Shown in pieces: positions 1 through 10,329 of a stretch of 64,000 bases of DNA (within the stretch, counting starts at the first letter, position 1; each line of letters begins with the position of its first letter). The notes under the pieces were generated by a model. It was not told the DNA's origin. It made no database searches and was given only the letters and a program-made list of their open reading frames with translations. The position numbers and the translations under genes are program-made. This DNA is from Schistocerca nitens (Eukaryota > Arthropoda > Insecta > Orthoptera > Acrididae): contig NC_064623.1 of NCBI RefSeq assembly GCF_023898315.1, positions 15,265,140 to 15,329,139 on the forward strand. Reading direction: 5' to 3'.

Positions 1-330
1 CATCGCCATAATACTAAGCGGCCCACTGGGTCATAATCAGAAGACGTTAAAGATTTATAACATACCTTGCCTCCATGATCTTATAATTACTAGAAGCCAA
101 CGAAGATACATAAAATACCTCCTAAAAGCGCGCAGCAATAAGAAAATACAAATGGTATTCTTCATGGCTAACCAAACCCTCAACACAGTAGGAGGGAAAA
201 CGTACCAAAAAAGGTGGGGGGGGGAGGGGGGGGGCGTCGTTACCATCCGTGAACAATCAACATCGTGCGCGTGCATCAACCAACTTCCACGTCATGCAAC
301 TTAATGCGAAGAATTAAGTAAGGGACCGAG
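1..330. other. No gene seen; short G tract
   Basis: I see no coding feature here. A G-rich run at about 213-234, broken by one A, is the only notable composition feature. Confidence 0.5.
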
Positions 331-384
331 ACCTTAAAAGAAATTTCTGTTTATTAATTGGAGCTGATCGTTAAGGACATCGTC

Positions 385-2045
385 TTAGTCATACTGCAGG
401 TGTTTAAAAATCTGCATCTCCTCTAAGATGTCCAGTTTTGAACCCTTAACTTCACCATGAAGCAACTCTATATTAGACGGAGGACTCGGCGCATGAGCCA
501 TTTGTATAAGGTGTGCTGCATAAGTGCGACCCCTCGTGTCATCACCGCTTCTAGTGGGGATGTGCTCTTTATATCTAGTCGTGACAGCTCGGCCTGTCTG
601 ACCTATGTAAAATTTCGGACAGTCACCGCAAGTCATCTTATACGAGGTGCATTCAAGTTCTAAGGCCTCCGATTTTTTTTTTTTCTAATTAACTACTCAC
701 CCGAAATCGATGAAACTGGCGTTACTTCTCGACGTAATCGCCCTGCAGACGTACACATTTTTCACAACGCTGACGCCATGATTCCATGGCAGCGGCGAAG
801 GCTTCTTTAGGAGTCTGTTTTGACCACTGGAAAATCGCTGAGGCAATAGCAGCACGGCTGGTGAATGTGCGGCCACGGAAAGTGTCTTTCATTGTTGGAA
901 AAAGCCAAAAGTCACTAGGAGCCAGGTCAGGTGAGTAGGGAGCATGAGGAATCACTTCATTGTTATCACGAAGAAACTGTTGCGTAACGTTAGCTCGATG
1001 TGCGGGTGCGTTCTCTTGGTGAAACAGCACACACGCAGCCCTTCCCGGACGATTTTGTTGCAGTGCAGGAAGGAATTTGTTCTTCAAAACATTTTCGTAG
1101 GATGCACTTGTTACCGTAGTGCCCTTTGTAACGCAATGGGTAAGGATTACACCCTCGCTGTCCCAGGATATGGACACCATCATTTTTTCAGCACTGCCGG
1201 TTACCCGAAATTTTTTAGGCGGCGGTGAATCTGTGTGCTTCCATTGAGCTCACTGGCGCTTTGTTTCTGGATTGAAAAATGGCATCCACGTATCATCCAT
1301 TGTCGCAACCGACGAAAAGAAAGTCCCATTCATGCTGTCGTTGCGCGTCAACATTGCTCGGCAACATGCCACACGGGCAGCCATGTGGTCGTCCGTCAGC
1401 ATTCGTGGCACCCACCTGGATGACACTTTTCGCATTTTCAGGTCGTCATGCAGGATTGTGTGCACAGAAATGCCAACTCTGGAGGCGATCTGTTCAACAG
1501 TCATTCGGCAATCCCCCAAAACAATTCTCTCCACTTTCTCGATCATGTCGTCATACCGGCTTGTGCAAGCCCGAGGTTGTTTCGGTTTGTTGTCACACGA
1601 TGTTCTGCCATCATTAAACTGTCGCACCCACGAACGCACTTTCGACACATCCATAACTCCATCACCACATGTCTCCTTCAACTGTCGATGAATTTCAGTT
1701 GGTTTCACACCACGCAAATTCAGAAAACGAATGATAGCATGCTGTTCAAGTAAGGAAAACGTCGCCATTTTAAGTATTTAAAACAGTTCTCATTCTCGCT
1801 GCTGGCGGTAAAATTCCATCTGCCGTACGGTGCTGCCATCTCTGGGACGTATTGACAATGAACGCGGCCTCATTTTAAAACAATGCACATGTTTCTATCT
1901 CTTTCCAGTCTGGAGAAAAAAAATCGGAGGCCTTAGAACTTGAATGCACCTCGTACACTCCAGACTGAGACAGGTTACCATCTGCGCAAGAATTTAATCA
2001 ACTCGTAACAGATCACAGATACTTACGATTGCTGACGCGCTGCAA
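385..2045 (-). mobile_element. Penelope-like element fragment (GIY-YIG endonuclease)
   Basis: Read on the minus strand, 636 down to 385 encodes a GIY-YIG endonuclease stretch with the motifs CGDC, FYIGQTGR and RYKEH, and ends near EEMQIFKHLQ. This is the C-terminal domain of Penelope-like retroelements. The frame upstream continues on the far side of a mariner at 643-1953: with the mariner and one TA removed, codons for S-G-V-Y join K-M-T-C in frame. Only about 0.4 kb of the PLE is recognisable, and no reverse transcriptase is present. It is a dead 3'-terminal relic. Confidence 0.75.
643..1953 (-). mobile_element. mariner element, near-complete, one stop codon
   Basis: A 1,311-bp element with terminal inverted repeats of about 30 bp beginning CGAGGTGCATTCAAG, flanked by TA on both sides (641-642 and 1954-1955). 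The minus-strand transposase runs 1768 to 722: an N-terminal helix-turn-helix half starting MATFSLLEQH, then a catalytic half with SPDLAPSDFW. The two halves share one frame and are separated by a single TGA after ETKRQ, which gives about 348 codons, normal for mariner. The second catalytic position reads HQENAPAH, so the expected Asp is Glu. One stop plus a changed active-site residue suggest a recently inactivated copy. It inserted into a Penelope-like element. Confidence 0.9.
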
Positions 2046-2079
2046 TGCTGAAAGTTCTTCCATTCGGCGAAACATCATC

Positions 2080-2760
2080 GATGTGGGCTTTCGGAGCCAA
2101 AAGCCCACTCGTGTACCCTTGATGACTGCACGACACTAAGCTTCATGCTTCGCCTGGGCCCGTCAACACCGCCATTGGACTGTTGAGGACTGGAACCATG
2201 TTGCCTGGTCGGACGAGTCTCGTTTCAAATTGTGTCGAGTGGATGGACGTGTACGGCTATTAAGACAACCTCTTGAATCTGTGGACCTCGCATGTCGGCA
2301 GCGCACTGTTCAAACTGGTGGAAGGTCTGTAATAGTGTGAGGCGTGTGCAGTTGGATTGATATGGGAGCCCTGATATGTCTAGCTACGACTCTGACAGGT
2401 GGCACGTACGTAAGCATCCTGTCTGCATCCATTCATGCCCATTGTGCATTCCGACGGACTTGCACAATTCCAGCAGGACAATGCGACGCCCCACACGTCC
2501 AGAATTGCTACAGGAACACTCTTCCGACTTTAACCACTTCTGCTGGCGACCAAACTCCCCAGACATGAACATTATTTAGCATATCTGGGATGCCTTGCTG
2601 TTCTTCACCCTGTCGTACTCTTACGGATTTACGGACAGCCCTGCAGGGTTCGTGGGTCAGTTCCCACCAGCACTGCTTCAGACATCAGTCGAGTCCACGC
2701 TGCGTCGTGTTGCGGCACTTCTGCGTGCTCGCGGGAACCCTTGGCTCTTCAGTGTAAATC
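2080..2760 (+). mobile_element. Tc1-like transposon relic
   Basis: The plus strand holds scattered Tc1-transposase similarity in several frames. WSDESRF-like residues lie near 2210, QQDNATPHTSR near 2475, and NSPDMNII followed by a stop and HIWD near 2560-2590. Frameshifts and stops break it throughout, and I could not define terminal repeats. It is a degraded DDE transposase remnant with no coding capacity. Confidence 0.7.
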
Positions 2761-3430
2761 GCCATACAGCTGTTCTCGGACATCGGCGCCTTCGTTATGC
2801 CCTAGCATGTCAAGGTAGTCCATGCCGGTTGTCACTACCATTCCAGCCCCTTACGACGGCCGTCAGGGAGAGCCACGGCGCCGGCGTTACTCGGACAACT
2901 CTACAGTTGCCGCGGCGTGATGCTGCGTGGGTGGCGCCCAGGCACTGCTTTTAGTACAGGCACACCGCGGCCGCCATTATTGTTGCAATTACTCGACATG
3001 GGGTGCGTAAGATCTGGCTGCCGCCCATCAGAATACTGTGGTTGCTATTTGCCGTACCGAGCTCCGTTGCACGTTCGAGTGAAACGATGTCCGTCACTTT
3101 GATTTCGTTGGCGCCGCTGCCCCGTTTCCATGCTACCGTGCTATCCCCACGTTTACGAGCGTTTGATGGCGGAGGCTGTCCCCGAAGTCCTTAATCGAAT
3201 CCGACACGGATAAAAAATTTTCCAAATCACTGTCCCGCAAATGAATGACATCTTCACGTATCGGTATTGGCAGTTTTGAGTATTGTCAAAAAGTCCTTAT
3301 TCGCTATGGGTTCGTCCCAGTAGCGAGTTTTGGCGATATACCTCTCAAAGCACTTTCGAAGACTTCCTGTCTCGGATTGTAGACCTGCGGAGAAAGAACT
3401 TCTTTCCGAAATCTCTCCTGACTACGTATC

Positions 3431-3614
3431 AAAATGGCTCAGAGCACTATGGGACTTAACATCAGTGGTCATCAGTCCCCTAGTACTTAGAACCACTTGA
3501 ACCTAACAAAGCTAAGCACATCACACACCTCCATGCCCGAGGCACGTTTCGAACATGGGACGGTAGCGGTCGCCCGGTTCCGGACTGAAGCGCCTAGAAC
3601 AGCGGCCGGCTGAG
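3431..3614 (-). repeat. tRNA-derived SINE (family A), minus orientation
   Basis: A full-length copy in reverse orientation. It has the ATGGCTCAGAGCACTATGGG end at the left and a tRNA-like head ending CGGCCGGCTGAG at the right. Imperfect flanking copies of TACGTATC and TACATATC look like a target duplication. It interrupts the gag remnant. Confidence 0.8.
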
Positions 3615-3909
3615 TACATATCGACCAGTCCTTTGCGAAGAAAGCCTCCTCAAATTCTTCATAAGTCGTACAAGTTGCCCATCAGGCAGCGTCACCCTGA
3701 ATGTGAGGCATGATAAACTGAATTTTCTTTTTCTCGCTGCATGACCGCAGCGGCTCTGCTGTGAACGCTTTTGTAAACACAACCGGATGTGGAGGTTTCT
3801 TCTCCTGTGTGAAAACCTGAAACTGCCGGTGTTCTAAGAGGCTAATAAAACATTTGTCTTATTTGGATCTGCCCCTCTCCCATCAATACGGTTCAATAAT
3901 CGCCGTATA

Positions 3910-5415
3910 CCAGGTGTAGAAGTGTGAAACCGGAATTTGGTTGCAATAATTTCACGTCTGTTGGTTGAGACTCATAAAAAATATTTTTTTTTTTCAAAAT
4001 AATCTCAATTGCTATTTACACATTTTTTCGACCTCTCCGGCAGGCTATGAAAGCCACGCCCCCCAACAAAAGCTTATTTTGAAACGAACCTCCCCGCATC
4101 TCGTGGTTGTGCGGTAGCGTTCTCGCTTCCCACCCCCGGGTTCCCGGGTTCGATTCCCGGCGGGGTCAGGGATTTTATCTGCCTCGTGATGGCTGGGTGT
4201 TGTGTGCTGTCCTTAGGTTAGTTAGGTTTAAGTAGTTCTAAGTTCTAGGGGACCGATGACCATAGATGTTAAGTCCCATAGTGCTCAGAGCCTACCTACC
4301 TGAAACGAACCAGTCAGCGAGACAGTTTCGTACATTTAGTACGAATTGAAGCGCTGTTCAGGGAGAGCGTGTCCCAGTGATGCAAACAGATGATAATCGG
4401 GTGCAGAGAAGTCTGGAGAACAAGCCGCATGCCCTGGTATTTCCCAACTGAACCCCTCGATCGCTTCCCTGACCCGTTCTGCTGTGTGTCATAGGGCGTT
4501 ACCACGGAAAAATGTTACCGCGTGTTTCCTTTTTCCATGTTCCGGTCGTTTTTCACGTAATGCTCGACTTAAATAGATCATTTGCTGTTGGTAGCGATGA
4601 GTGTTAACCGTTTCATCAGGTTTTAGCAGCTCATAATAGATGACACTCTTCTGATCCCACTAAACACAGAGCATTGTCTTCTTTCCAAAGCGATTTCATC
4701 TTACTGTGGACGTTGATGGTTTGCCTGGATTCACCCTTGATTTATGACGCTTAGGGTCCTCAAAATATATCCATTTTTCATCAACTATTCGATGAAAAAA
4801 TGACTTTCTTTTTGTATGTGGCGAGCAGCATTTCACATGTGGTCTTTTGATTTGCCTGTTGTCTTTCATTCATTTCGTGCGGAACCCATTTGCCCACTAC
4901 CTACACCTTTCCCAAAGCTTTCAACCGAACAGAAAAGGCTTTCTGCGTCAGAAACAATTGCTTCACGAGTTCCTGTCAACGTTGGGTATCATCTTTATCC
5001 AATAACGCCTGCAATTCGTTGTCTTCGAACCTTTTCGGTGGTTTCGCGCTCTCGTCGTTTCTCACGTCAAAATCGCCACTTTTGGATTTTTTTGAACCGC
5101 TCTAAACTCTGTGTTTTCCCAAGAGCTTGTTCGCGGAAAGCTTCGACGAGCATTCGATGCGATTCTGCAGCAGTTTTCTCCAAATGATAACAGAAAACCA
5201 ATGCTGTCCGCAAGTCGTAGTTCGTAGGCACAAAAGTCGACGTGTTAACGAGTCTGAAACAGATACCGATGTATGGAGCATGGGTTACTGTGTGCTGACA
5301 TTCCCCGTCAGCCGTTACAGGAAGCAGGTGGCGCTGCAGACGCGGCCTCGCGGGCGCTACACTGACGGCTGGCACCGTCTGTAGGGAAGTTCCGGTTTCA
5401 CACTTCTACACCGGA
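3910..5415 (-). mobile_element. mariner element, degraded, with SINE inside
   Basis: The terminal inverted repeats match over about 25 bp (GTGTAGAAGTGTGAAACCGG on the left, its complement on the right), with TA near each outer edge. The minus-strand transposase N-terminus is clear at 5215-5067, including RTALVFCYHLEKTA and an RMLVEAFREQALGKTQ helix-turn-helix stretch. The rest is broken by stops and frameshifts down to about 4312. Removing the 210-bp SINE and its duplicated target leaves roughly 1.29 kb, the normal mariner length. Confidence 0.8.
4091..4300 (+). repeat. tRNA-derived SINE (family A variant), 11-bp TSD
   Basis: The head resembles a tRNA gene with a B-box-like GGTTCGATTCC near 4147. 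The body carries the GGTTAGTTAGGTTTAAGTAG and GTCCCATAGTGCTCAGAGCC stretches shared by the other copies here, and it ends in a short CCTA-type tail. It is flanked by TGAAACGAACC at 4080-4090 and 4301-4311, an exact 11-bp target duplication inside the mariner. A real tRNA gene is excluded because the head continues directly into SINE body. Confidence 0.9.
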
Positions 5416-5650
5416 TACCTTTTTAATTTGTCACAAGTCGCTTCGGACGTTTTCGCCCGCTGCACCCGATACAAGTGAGCCCTCTGCAGCTATAGATTGC
5501 GCGGCAACTCGTAATTCAGTACCGACTTTTGCCTTGGTTAGGGCTTCCTTTTCTCGTAATCAGCGATTGAACTCATCTATCAATTTTGTACCCTGTGCTG
5601 CGAGTCCCTCATTAATTTTACATTTCTGGCTAGCGGTTAATTCACCCAGG

Positions 5651-6482
5651 CTCCCTTCCTCTCCACTCCCACCCAGTTGCCGCGCCTTTACCGTTGTGTC
5701 CCTCCCTCTCTCCATCTCCACACCCTCCATCTCCTTTCCCAACACAACTTCCACCGTCTACCCCTCCCGGATGATGAGCTTCGCCCTGACATCTACCCTT
5801 CCTACCAACTCTAACCCCCTCTTCCTGCCTCCTCCTCAGGGCTCCCTCTCCTCCCCCTCCCTCCTTCTGAGCGGCTTTCCCCTCCTACTCCCCCTCCATC
5901 TCTTGTGCCTCCTTTCAGTGTCTCTGCGCTCCCTCCTGCCCTGTCTTCCCTTTTCTTCTCCCGCCCCACGTGTCTCTTGCCTCTTCGTGAACCCACAGTT
6001 GCCCCTCCTCTCTTCATCCCGCCGCTTCCCTAGCTGCACCATGCTCTCCCCTCCTTTTCCATCCTCTCTGACCTTTCCCTCGGCAGGTCCCCCCTGGTAG
6101 TTTTATTCTTCGTCGTGTGTGCAGCAAGTGGGTTTTAAGTGTGTTGTTTCGGAGTGTTTTTAATACTGTGGCCAACTTTTAACCTGTGCATGAGTATCCA
6201 GTGTCTTCTCTGTGTTTTAAGAATCGCCAACTGTGTTTTTTAACTTTCTAGTGACTTTTTTAACTGTCCCCCATGAACGTCTACATGTCCATGTCTTTTT
6301 ATCTCCATTTTCTCCCCTTACTCTGTTTTATGTTCCCCTTTTTATCTCCTTATGTATGTATTATTTTATTCTTGTTTTAGTTGTCGTATCACTCGGCTGA
6401 AGAGCGGTGGATTGTGCTGCTGACAGCCCTCCCCTGCCCATATGGGGCAGGGGAATGAAATCACAATAAAGAAAAAAAAACA
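5651..6482 (+). mobile_element. 5'-truncated LINE 3' end with poly(A) and 13-bp TSD
   Basis: A pyrimidine- and proline-codon-rich segment (5651-6100) is followed by an AT-rich 3' untranslated stretch ending AATAAAG plus an A run at 6464-6480. TAATTCACCCAGG occurs at 5638-5650 and again at 6483-6495, an exact 13-bp target duplication. This is the signature of target-primed reverse transcription. No reverse-transcriptase domain is included, so the LINE clade cannot be fixed. A reverse-transcribed copy of some other polyadenylated RNA is the alternative. Confidence 0.75.
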
Positions 6483-6934
6483 TAATTCACCCAGGTGTTG
6501 TGCAAGTTGAGCGACATTTCCCTGCAGTGTATTGTGCGCAGTTTATAGCGCGCATGGATTGTCCGATGACATTTTTACCGTTTCGAGTGTTCTCTGATAT
6601 GCCTCTTTTGATGTCGTCATTTCGGTACGGATTGCATCAAAACTTTCATTTAATCTTATCTGTTTGTTCTTGGGCAATACGTTCAAGAGCTGATAGCTGC
6701 TGAGACACTTTATCAGAGTTAAGCGTTCTTGTGGAATGTGGTTAAAATTAACACACAGGAGTCGTATTTACTTCTTGTTTGTTTCAGTGTTTTGCATCAC
6801 TTCGGTTCCTAGAGTTCGGGAACCTGTACAGAAAACTGGAATAGAGATCAACATAAACATCATTTCCGCTCTTTTTATTGCTCAGAAAACCACATGTTGC
6901 ATGTTGTACCACGATACAGCGAGACCTTCAGAGG

Positions 6935-8010
6935 TGGTGGTCCAGATTGCTGTACACACCGGTACATCTAATAACCAGTACCACCTCCTCTTGCATTGAT
7001 GCATGCCTGTATTCGTCGTCGCATACTATCCACAAGTTCGTCAAGGCACTTATGGCCCAGATTGTCCCACTCGTCAACGGTGATTCGGCGAAGATCCCTC
7101 AAAGTGGTTGGTGGGTCACGTCTTCTGTAAACAGCCCTTTTCAATCTATCCCAGGCATGTTAGATAGGGTTCATGTCTGGAGAACATGCAGGCCAATCTA
7201 GTCGAGCGATGTCGTTTTCCTTTAGGAAGTCATTCAAAAGATGTGCACGATGGGAGCGCGAATTGTCGTCCATGAAGACGAATGCCACGCCAATATGCTA
7301 CCGACATGGTTGCTCTAGCGGTCGGAGGATGGCATTCACGTACCGTACAGCCGTTACGGCGCCTTCCGTGACCACCAGCGGCGTACGTCGGCCCCACATG
7401 ATGCCACCCCGAAACAGCAGGGAACCTCCACCTTGCTGCACTCGCAGGAGTGGGTCTAAGGCGTTCAGCCTGACCGGGTTGCCTCCAAACACGTCTCCGG
7501 TGATTGTCTGGTTGAAGGCATATGCGACAGTCGTCGGTGAAGAGAACGTGATGGCAATCCTGAGCGGTCCATTCGGTACGTTGTTGGGCCCGTCTGTACC
7601 GCGCTGCATGGTGTCGTGGTTGCAAAGATGGACCTCGCCGTGGACGTCGGAAGTGAAGTTGCGCATCATACAGACTATTGCGTACAGTTTAAGTCGTAAC
7701 ACGACGTCCTCTGGCTACACGAAAAGCATTATTCAACATGCTGGCGTTGCTGTCAAGTGTTCCTCCGAGCCATAATCCGTAGATAGCGGTCATCCACTGT
7801 AGTAGTAGCCCTTGGGCGACCTGAGCGAGGCATGTCATCGACAGTTCCTGTCCCTCTGTATCTCCTCCATGTCCGAACAACATCGCTTTGGGGCGCTCCG
7901 AGACGCCTGGACGCTTCCCTTGTTGAGAGCCCTTCCTGGCACACTGCGGGCGCGATCGAACGGTGGTATTGACCGTCCAGGCATGTTTGAAGTACAGAAA
8001 ACATTCTGTT
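6935..8010 (-). mobile_element. Tc1-like transposon, inactivated
   Basis: The minus-strand transposase begins near 8004 (an HTH region containing STREASRRLGAPQSDVVRTW) and continues through frameshifted catalytic pieces. VLFTDD lies near 7530, GGIMWGRRTPLVV near 7390, and SPDMNPI followed by stop then HAWD near 7165-7180. The stop sits where the third catalytic residue Glu should be. It ends near 6980 with an ACINARGGGTGY-like tail. No terminal repeats were found. Confidence 0.75.
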
Positions 8011-8069
8011 AAAAATAGTGCTGAGGTAATAAACAAGTGAAAATCGATAGAGATCACTTCTTCCTCTCG

Positions 8070-9310
8070 TTTGGTTTCTTTTGACGTCGTGAGTTTATAC
8101 ACTATATTCCAGTGAATATCACTCTTAAGCTTATTGAAGATAACATTCGACAACATAGAACTCTAAGTGAACTACAGTTATCGGATTGTACTAGATTATA
8201 ATTACTTTCAGTTTAATGGCAAAATGTATGAGCAACCATTCGGCTTAGCCATGGGTTGCCCGTTAGCTGGTATCTTAGCTGACATCTTTGTGAATACGTT
8301 AGAAGAAAATTTCTTCAAAAACAATGCTGCGTTGCGTAATATGATTCCTTTCTATGCTCGTTATGTTGATGATATACTCATAATATTTCAAGGGAGTGAC
8401 CAAGATCTACAACAACTGTTTCTTGTTTTCAACAGTTTTCACGAGAAAATGAAATTCACAAAAGAGATACAAAACAATGAGAGAGAACTCCCTTTCCTTG
8501 ACTTGAAACTTATCTGGTAACACTATTAGCTTCGACATTTTTCGTAAAGAAACTTTTTCTGATAATATTATTCCAGTAGATTCTTGTCATCCTCAAACTC
8601 ACAAAATCGTCTTCTTTCATTCTGCAGTTCATCGTGCTGTGAGCACACCTTTAGAACAGAATTGTTTAGAAAAAGAAATATCTCTATCAAAAGCAATGGC
8701 TACTAACAATGGATACGACCCTAAATTAATTGACCAAATTGTTAAGAAAAAACAGCTGTAAAATGTTCAACTTTAGGGCGGAAAAGATTGAGGTAATAAC
8801 TTTATTTCTATTCCATTTTTGGGGAACGTTTCATATAAGATAAGAAGACTTTTACAGAAACAATACGGTTACAGAGTTGCCTTTTCCGTAAATAATAGCC
8901 TGAAACAAAGAGTAATTCACACTATTTGAGCACGGGAAGAACTCGGCACTAAGTCCGGTGTATACAAAATTACTTGTAACGACTGCCCAAACTATTACAT
9001 TGGACAGACAGGTAGACGCATTAAAGTAAGGTATAAAGAACACATGTAAGGTAAAAATGGGGAAAACGTACATAATTCCACGTTTGCCCAACATCTATGG
9101 CTCTTACAGCATACGCCACGTGAACTGGACGACGTAGAGTTGCTTCATGAAGCGAATAAGGGTTACAAACTGGACTTGCTCGAAGAATTAGAGATTTTCA
9201 AGCATCTGTCTCTAAAAGATGGGTTTGTTCTTAATGAACAGGTGCAGCTTAGAAACAAAAATTTTTTAGACTTTCAAACCCCTCCTTGCCTTAATGTAAT
9301 ATAGCTTGGC
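8070..9310 (+). mobile_element. Penelope-like element: RT core and GIY-YIG domain
   Basis: The plus strand encodes a PLE reverse transcriptase from about 8085 (FDVVSLYT) through FNGKMYEQPFGLAMGCPLAG to the catalytic YARYVDDILI near 8357-8386. A stop follows after FLDLKLIW at 8520. Downstream, near 8955-9250, is a GIY-YIG endonuclease: [21 protein letters not shown] then a stop, and LLEELEIFKHLS. One frameshift near 8110 and several stops make it non-functional. The 5' part is absent. A hammerhead-like motif lies downstream at 10087-10166, in what may be the same element's terminal region. Confidence 0.85.
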
Positions 9311-10086
9311 TGACTAGAAGTTAGTTTTCTTCCTTGTTGATGACGGTGAAATGCGCTTTTCCTGTCTTGTTGGGATTTTACAGATTTTTGATGTTTGCTG
9401 TTTGTGATTTTCGATGTGTATGTGTGGTTAATTGACTAGTATGTTTTTATTCACAACGACAGATGGTTTCGGTTTATTATAACATTTTGGTTGTTTTCGC
9501 TAGTATGTATTTCACCGCTTACGTTACGCGAGATTCTCGCGCATTACACTAGTTAGATGTGTTCCATAGTGCAAGCTTCATCTGTTTGACACTAGGTCAC
9601 AGGTAAATTGGTTCCATATTTTGTATTTTACATAAATGTTTTCAAATGGTCTGACATGTTTTATTTATTATGACAGAAAGTTTGAATCAACACAACTTTT
9701 AATTATTTTTGATGCGCTGATGTAGGTATTCATGGATTTTAATATGGGCGAGTGTCTGGCACATACCACAAGTGCCCTCTCTCGGCGAAACCGTCTGCCC
9801 TAGTGCTTTCACACTCTGTCTCGATAGTTCATAGGCGAAGTACTGGTGCTAAACTGTTCGCATTGACCCTGTGCCCATAGTCATGTTGTACAAATGGAGA
9901 AGATGTCTTAATTATTGACGACGCCTTTGGCACAATTGATTTATTAATCTCCATTGCATGATATAATTTTAGTAAGTAACTAAAAGATTTTGTGCCTGTA
10001 TTACTCTGGTAATTTCACTGTTTCTTAAGCTTTTGTGTTTCTCACTTTCGATTCTAAGGCTTTTCTAATGAAACTGTCTTCCTGTT

Positions 10087-10166
10087 CAGGACTTTTTACT
10101 TCTGATGAAGGTATATTTATATGTACCGAAACCTTGGTCAAGAATTTTAATAAAAATTTTATCCTG
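10087..10166 (+). ncRNA. Hammerhead-ribozyme-like motif (type I), PLE-associated
   Basis: The core CTGATGA (10102-10108) is followed by a 7-bp stem II (GGTATAT at 10110-10116 with ATGTACC at 10121-10127, one G-U pair, TTAT loop). Then come GAAA (10128-10131), a 3-bp stem III (ACC with GGT) and the cleavage triplet GTC at 10137-10139. Stem I closes with CTT/AAG next to the core, TTTTTA with TAAAAA after a bulge, and CAGGA (10087) with TCCTG (10162). One extra A sits between the core box and stem II. PLEs are known to carry hammerhead motifs, and a PLE lies 0.8 kb upstream. Cleavage activity is inferred, not shown. Confidence 0.65.
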
Positions 10167-10240
10167 CAACTGTTTTGGCTGTCATCCTTTATCGTGAAGA
10201 ATTTCAACAGTCGCTGTTGCAGCCATGTTTAAAATCTTGT

Positions 10241-10325
10241 CCATAGGTTATTTAGGTTTAAGTAGTTCTAAGTTCTAGGGGACTGATGACCTTAGAAGTT
10301 AAGTCCCATAGTGATCAGAGCCACT
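10241..10325 (+). repeat. SINE family A, 5'-truncated
   Basis: Only the 3' half is present: a GGTTATTTAGGTTTAAGTAG-like start through AGTCCCATAGTGATCAGAGCCA. The tRNA-like head is missing. Confidence 0.8.
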
Positions 10326-10329
10326 GATC

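Larger units (their letters stand above)
2830..6730 (-). mobile_element. LTR-retrotransposon gag remnant, multiply interrupted
   Basis: Minus-strand segments at about 6730-6483, 5650-5416, 3909-3615 and 3430-2830 look like consecutive pieces of one gag gene. Supporting pieces include a TYEEFEEAFFAK-like stretch near 3640-3670 and an IREDVIHLRDSDLENFLS-like stretch near 3210-3260. Between the pieces sit a 5'-truncated LINE (5651-6482), a mariner (3910-5415, itself holding a SINE) and a SINE (3431-3614). Internal stops and frameshifts are present. No pol or LTR was recognised. The assignment rests on memory of insect gag proteins and is less certain than the insertions themselves. Confidence 0.55.

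Noticed and set aside
4097-4170. Possible tRNA gene
   Set aside because: The tRNA-like part runs straight into SINE body sequence and is flanked by a target duplication, so it is a SINE head.
5534-6100. 188-codon Pro/Ser/Leu-rich protein
   Set aside because: The frame crosses the left border of a LINE insertion with a 13-bp duplication, so it is not a single gene. The composition comes from a pyrimidine-rich tract.
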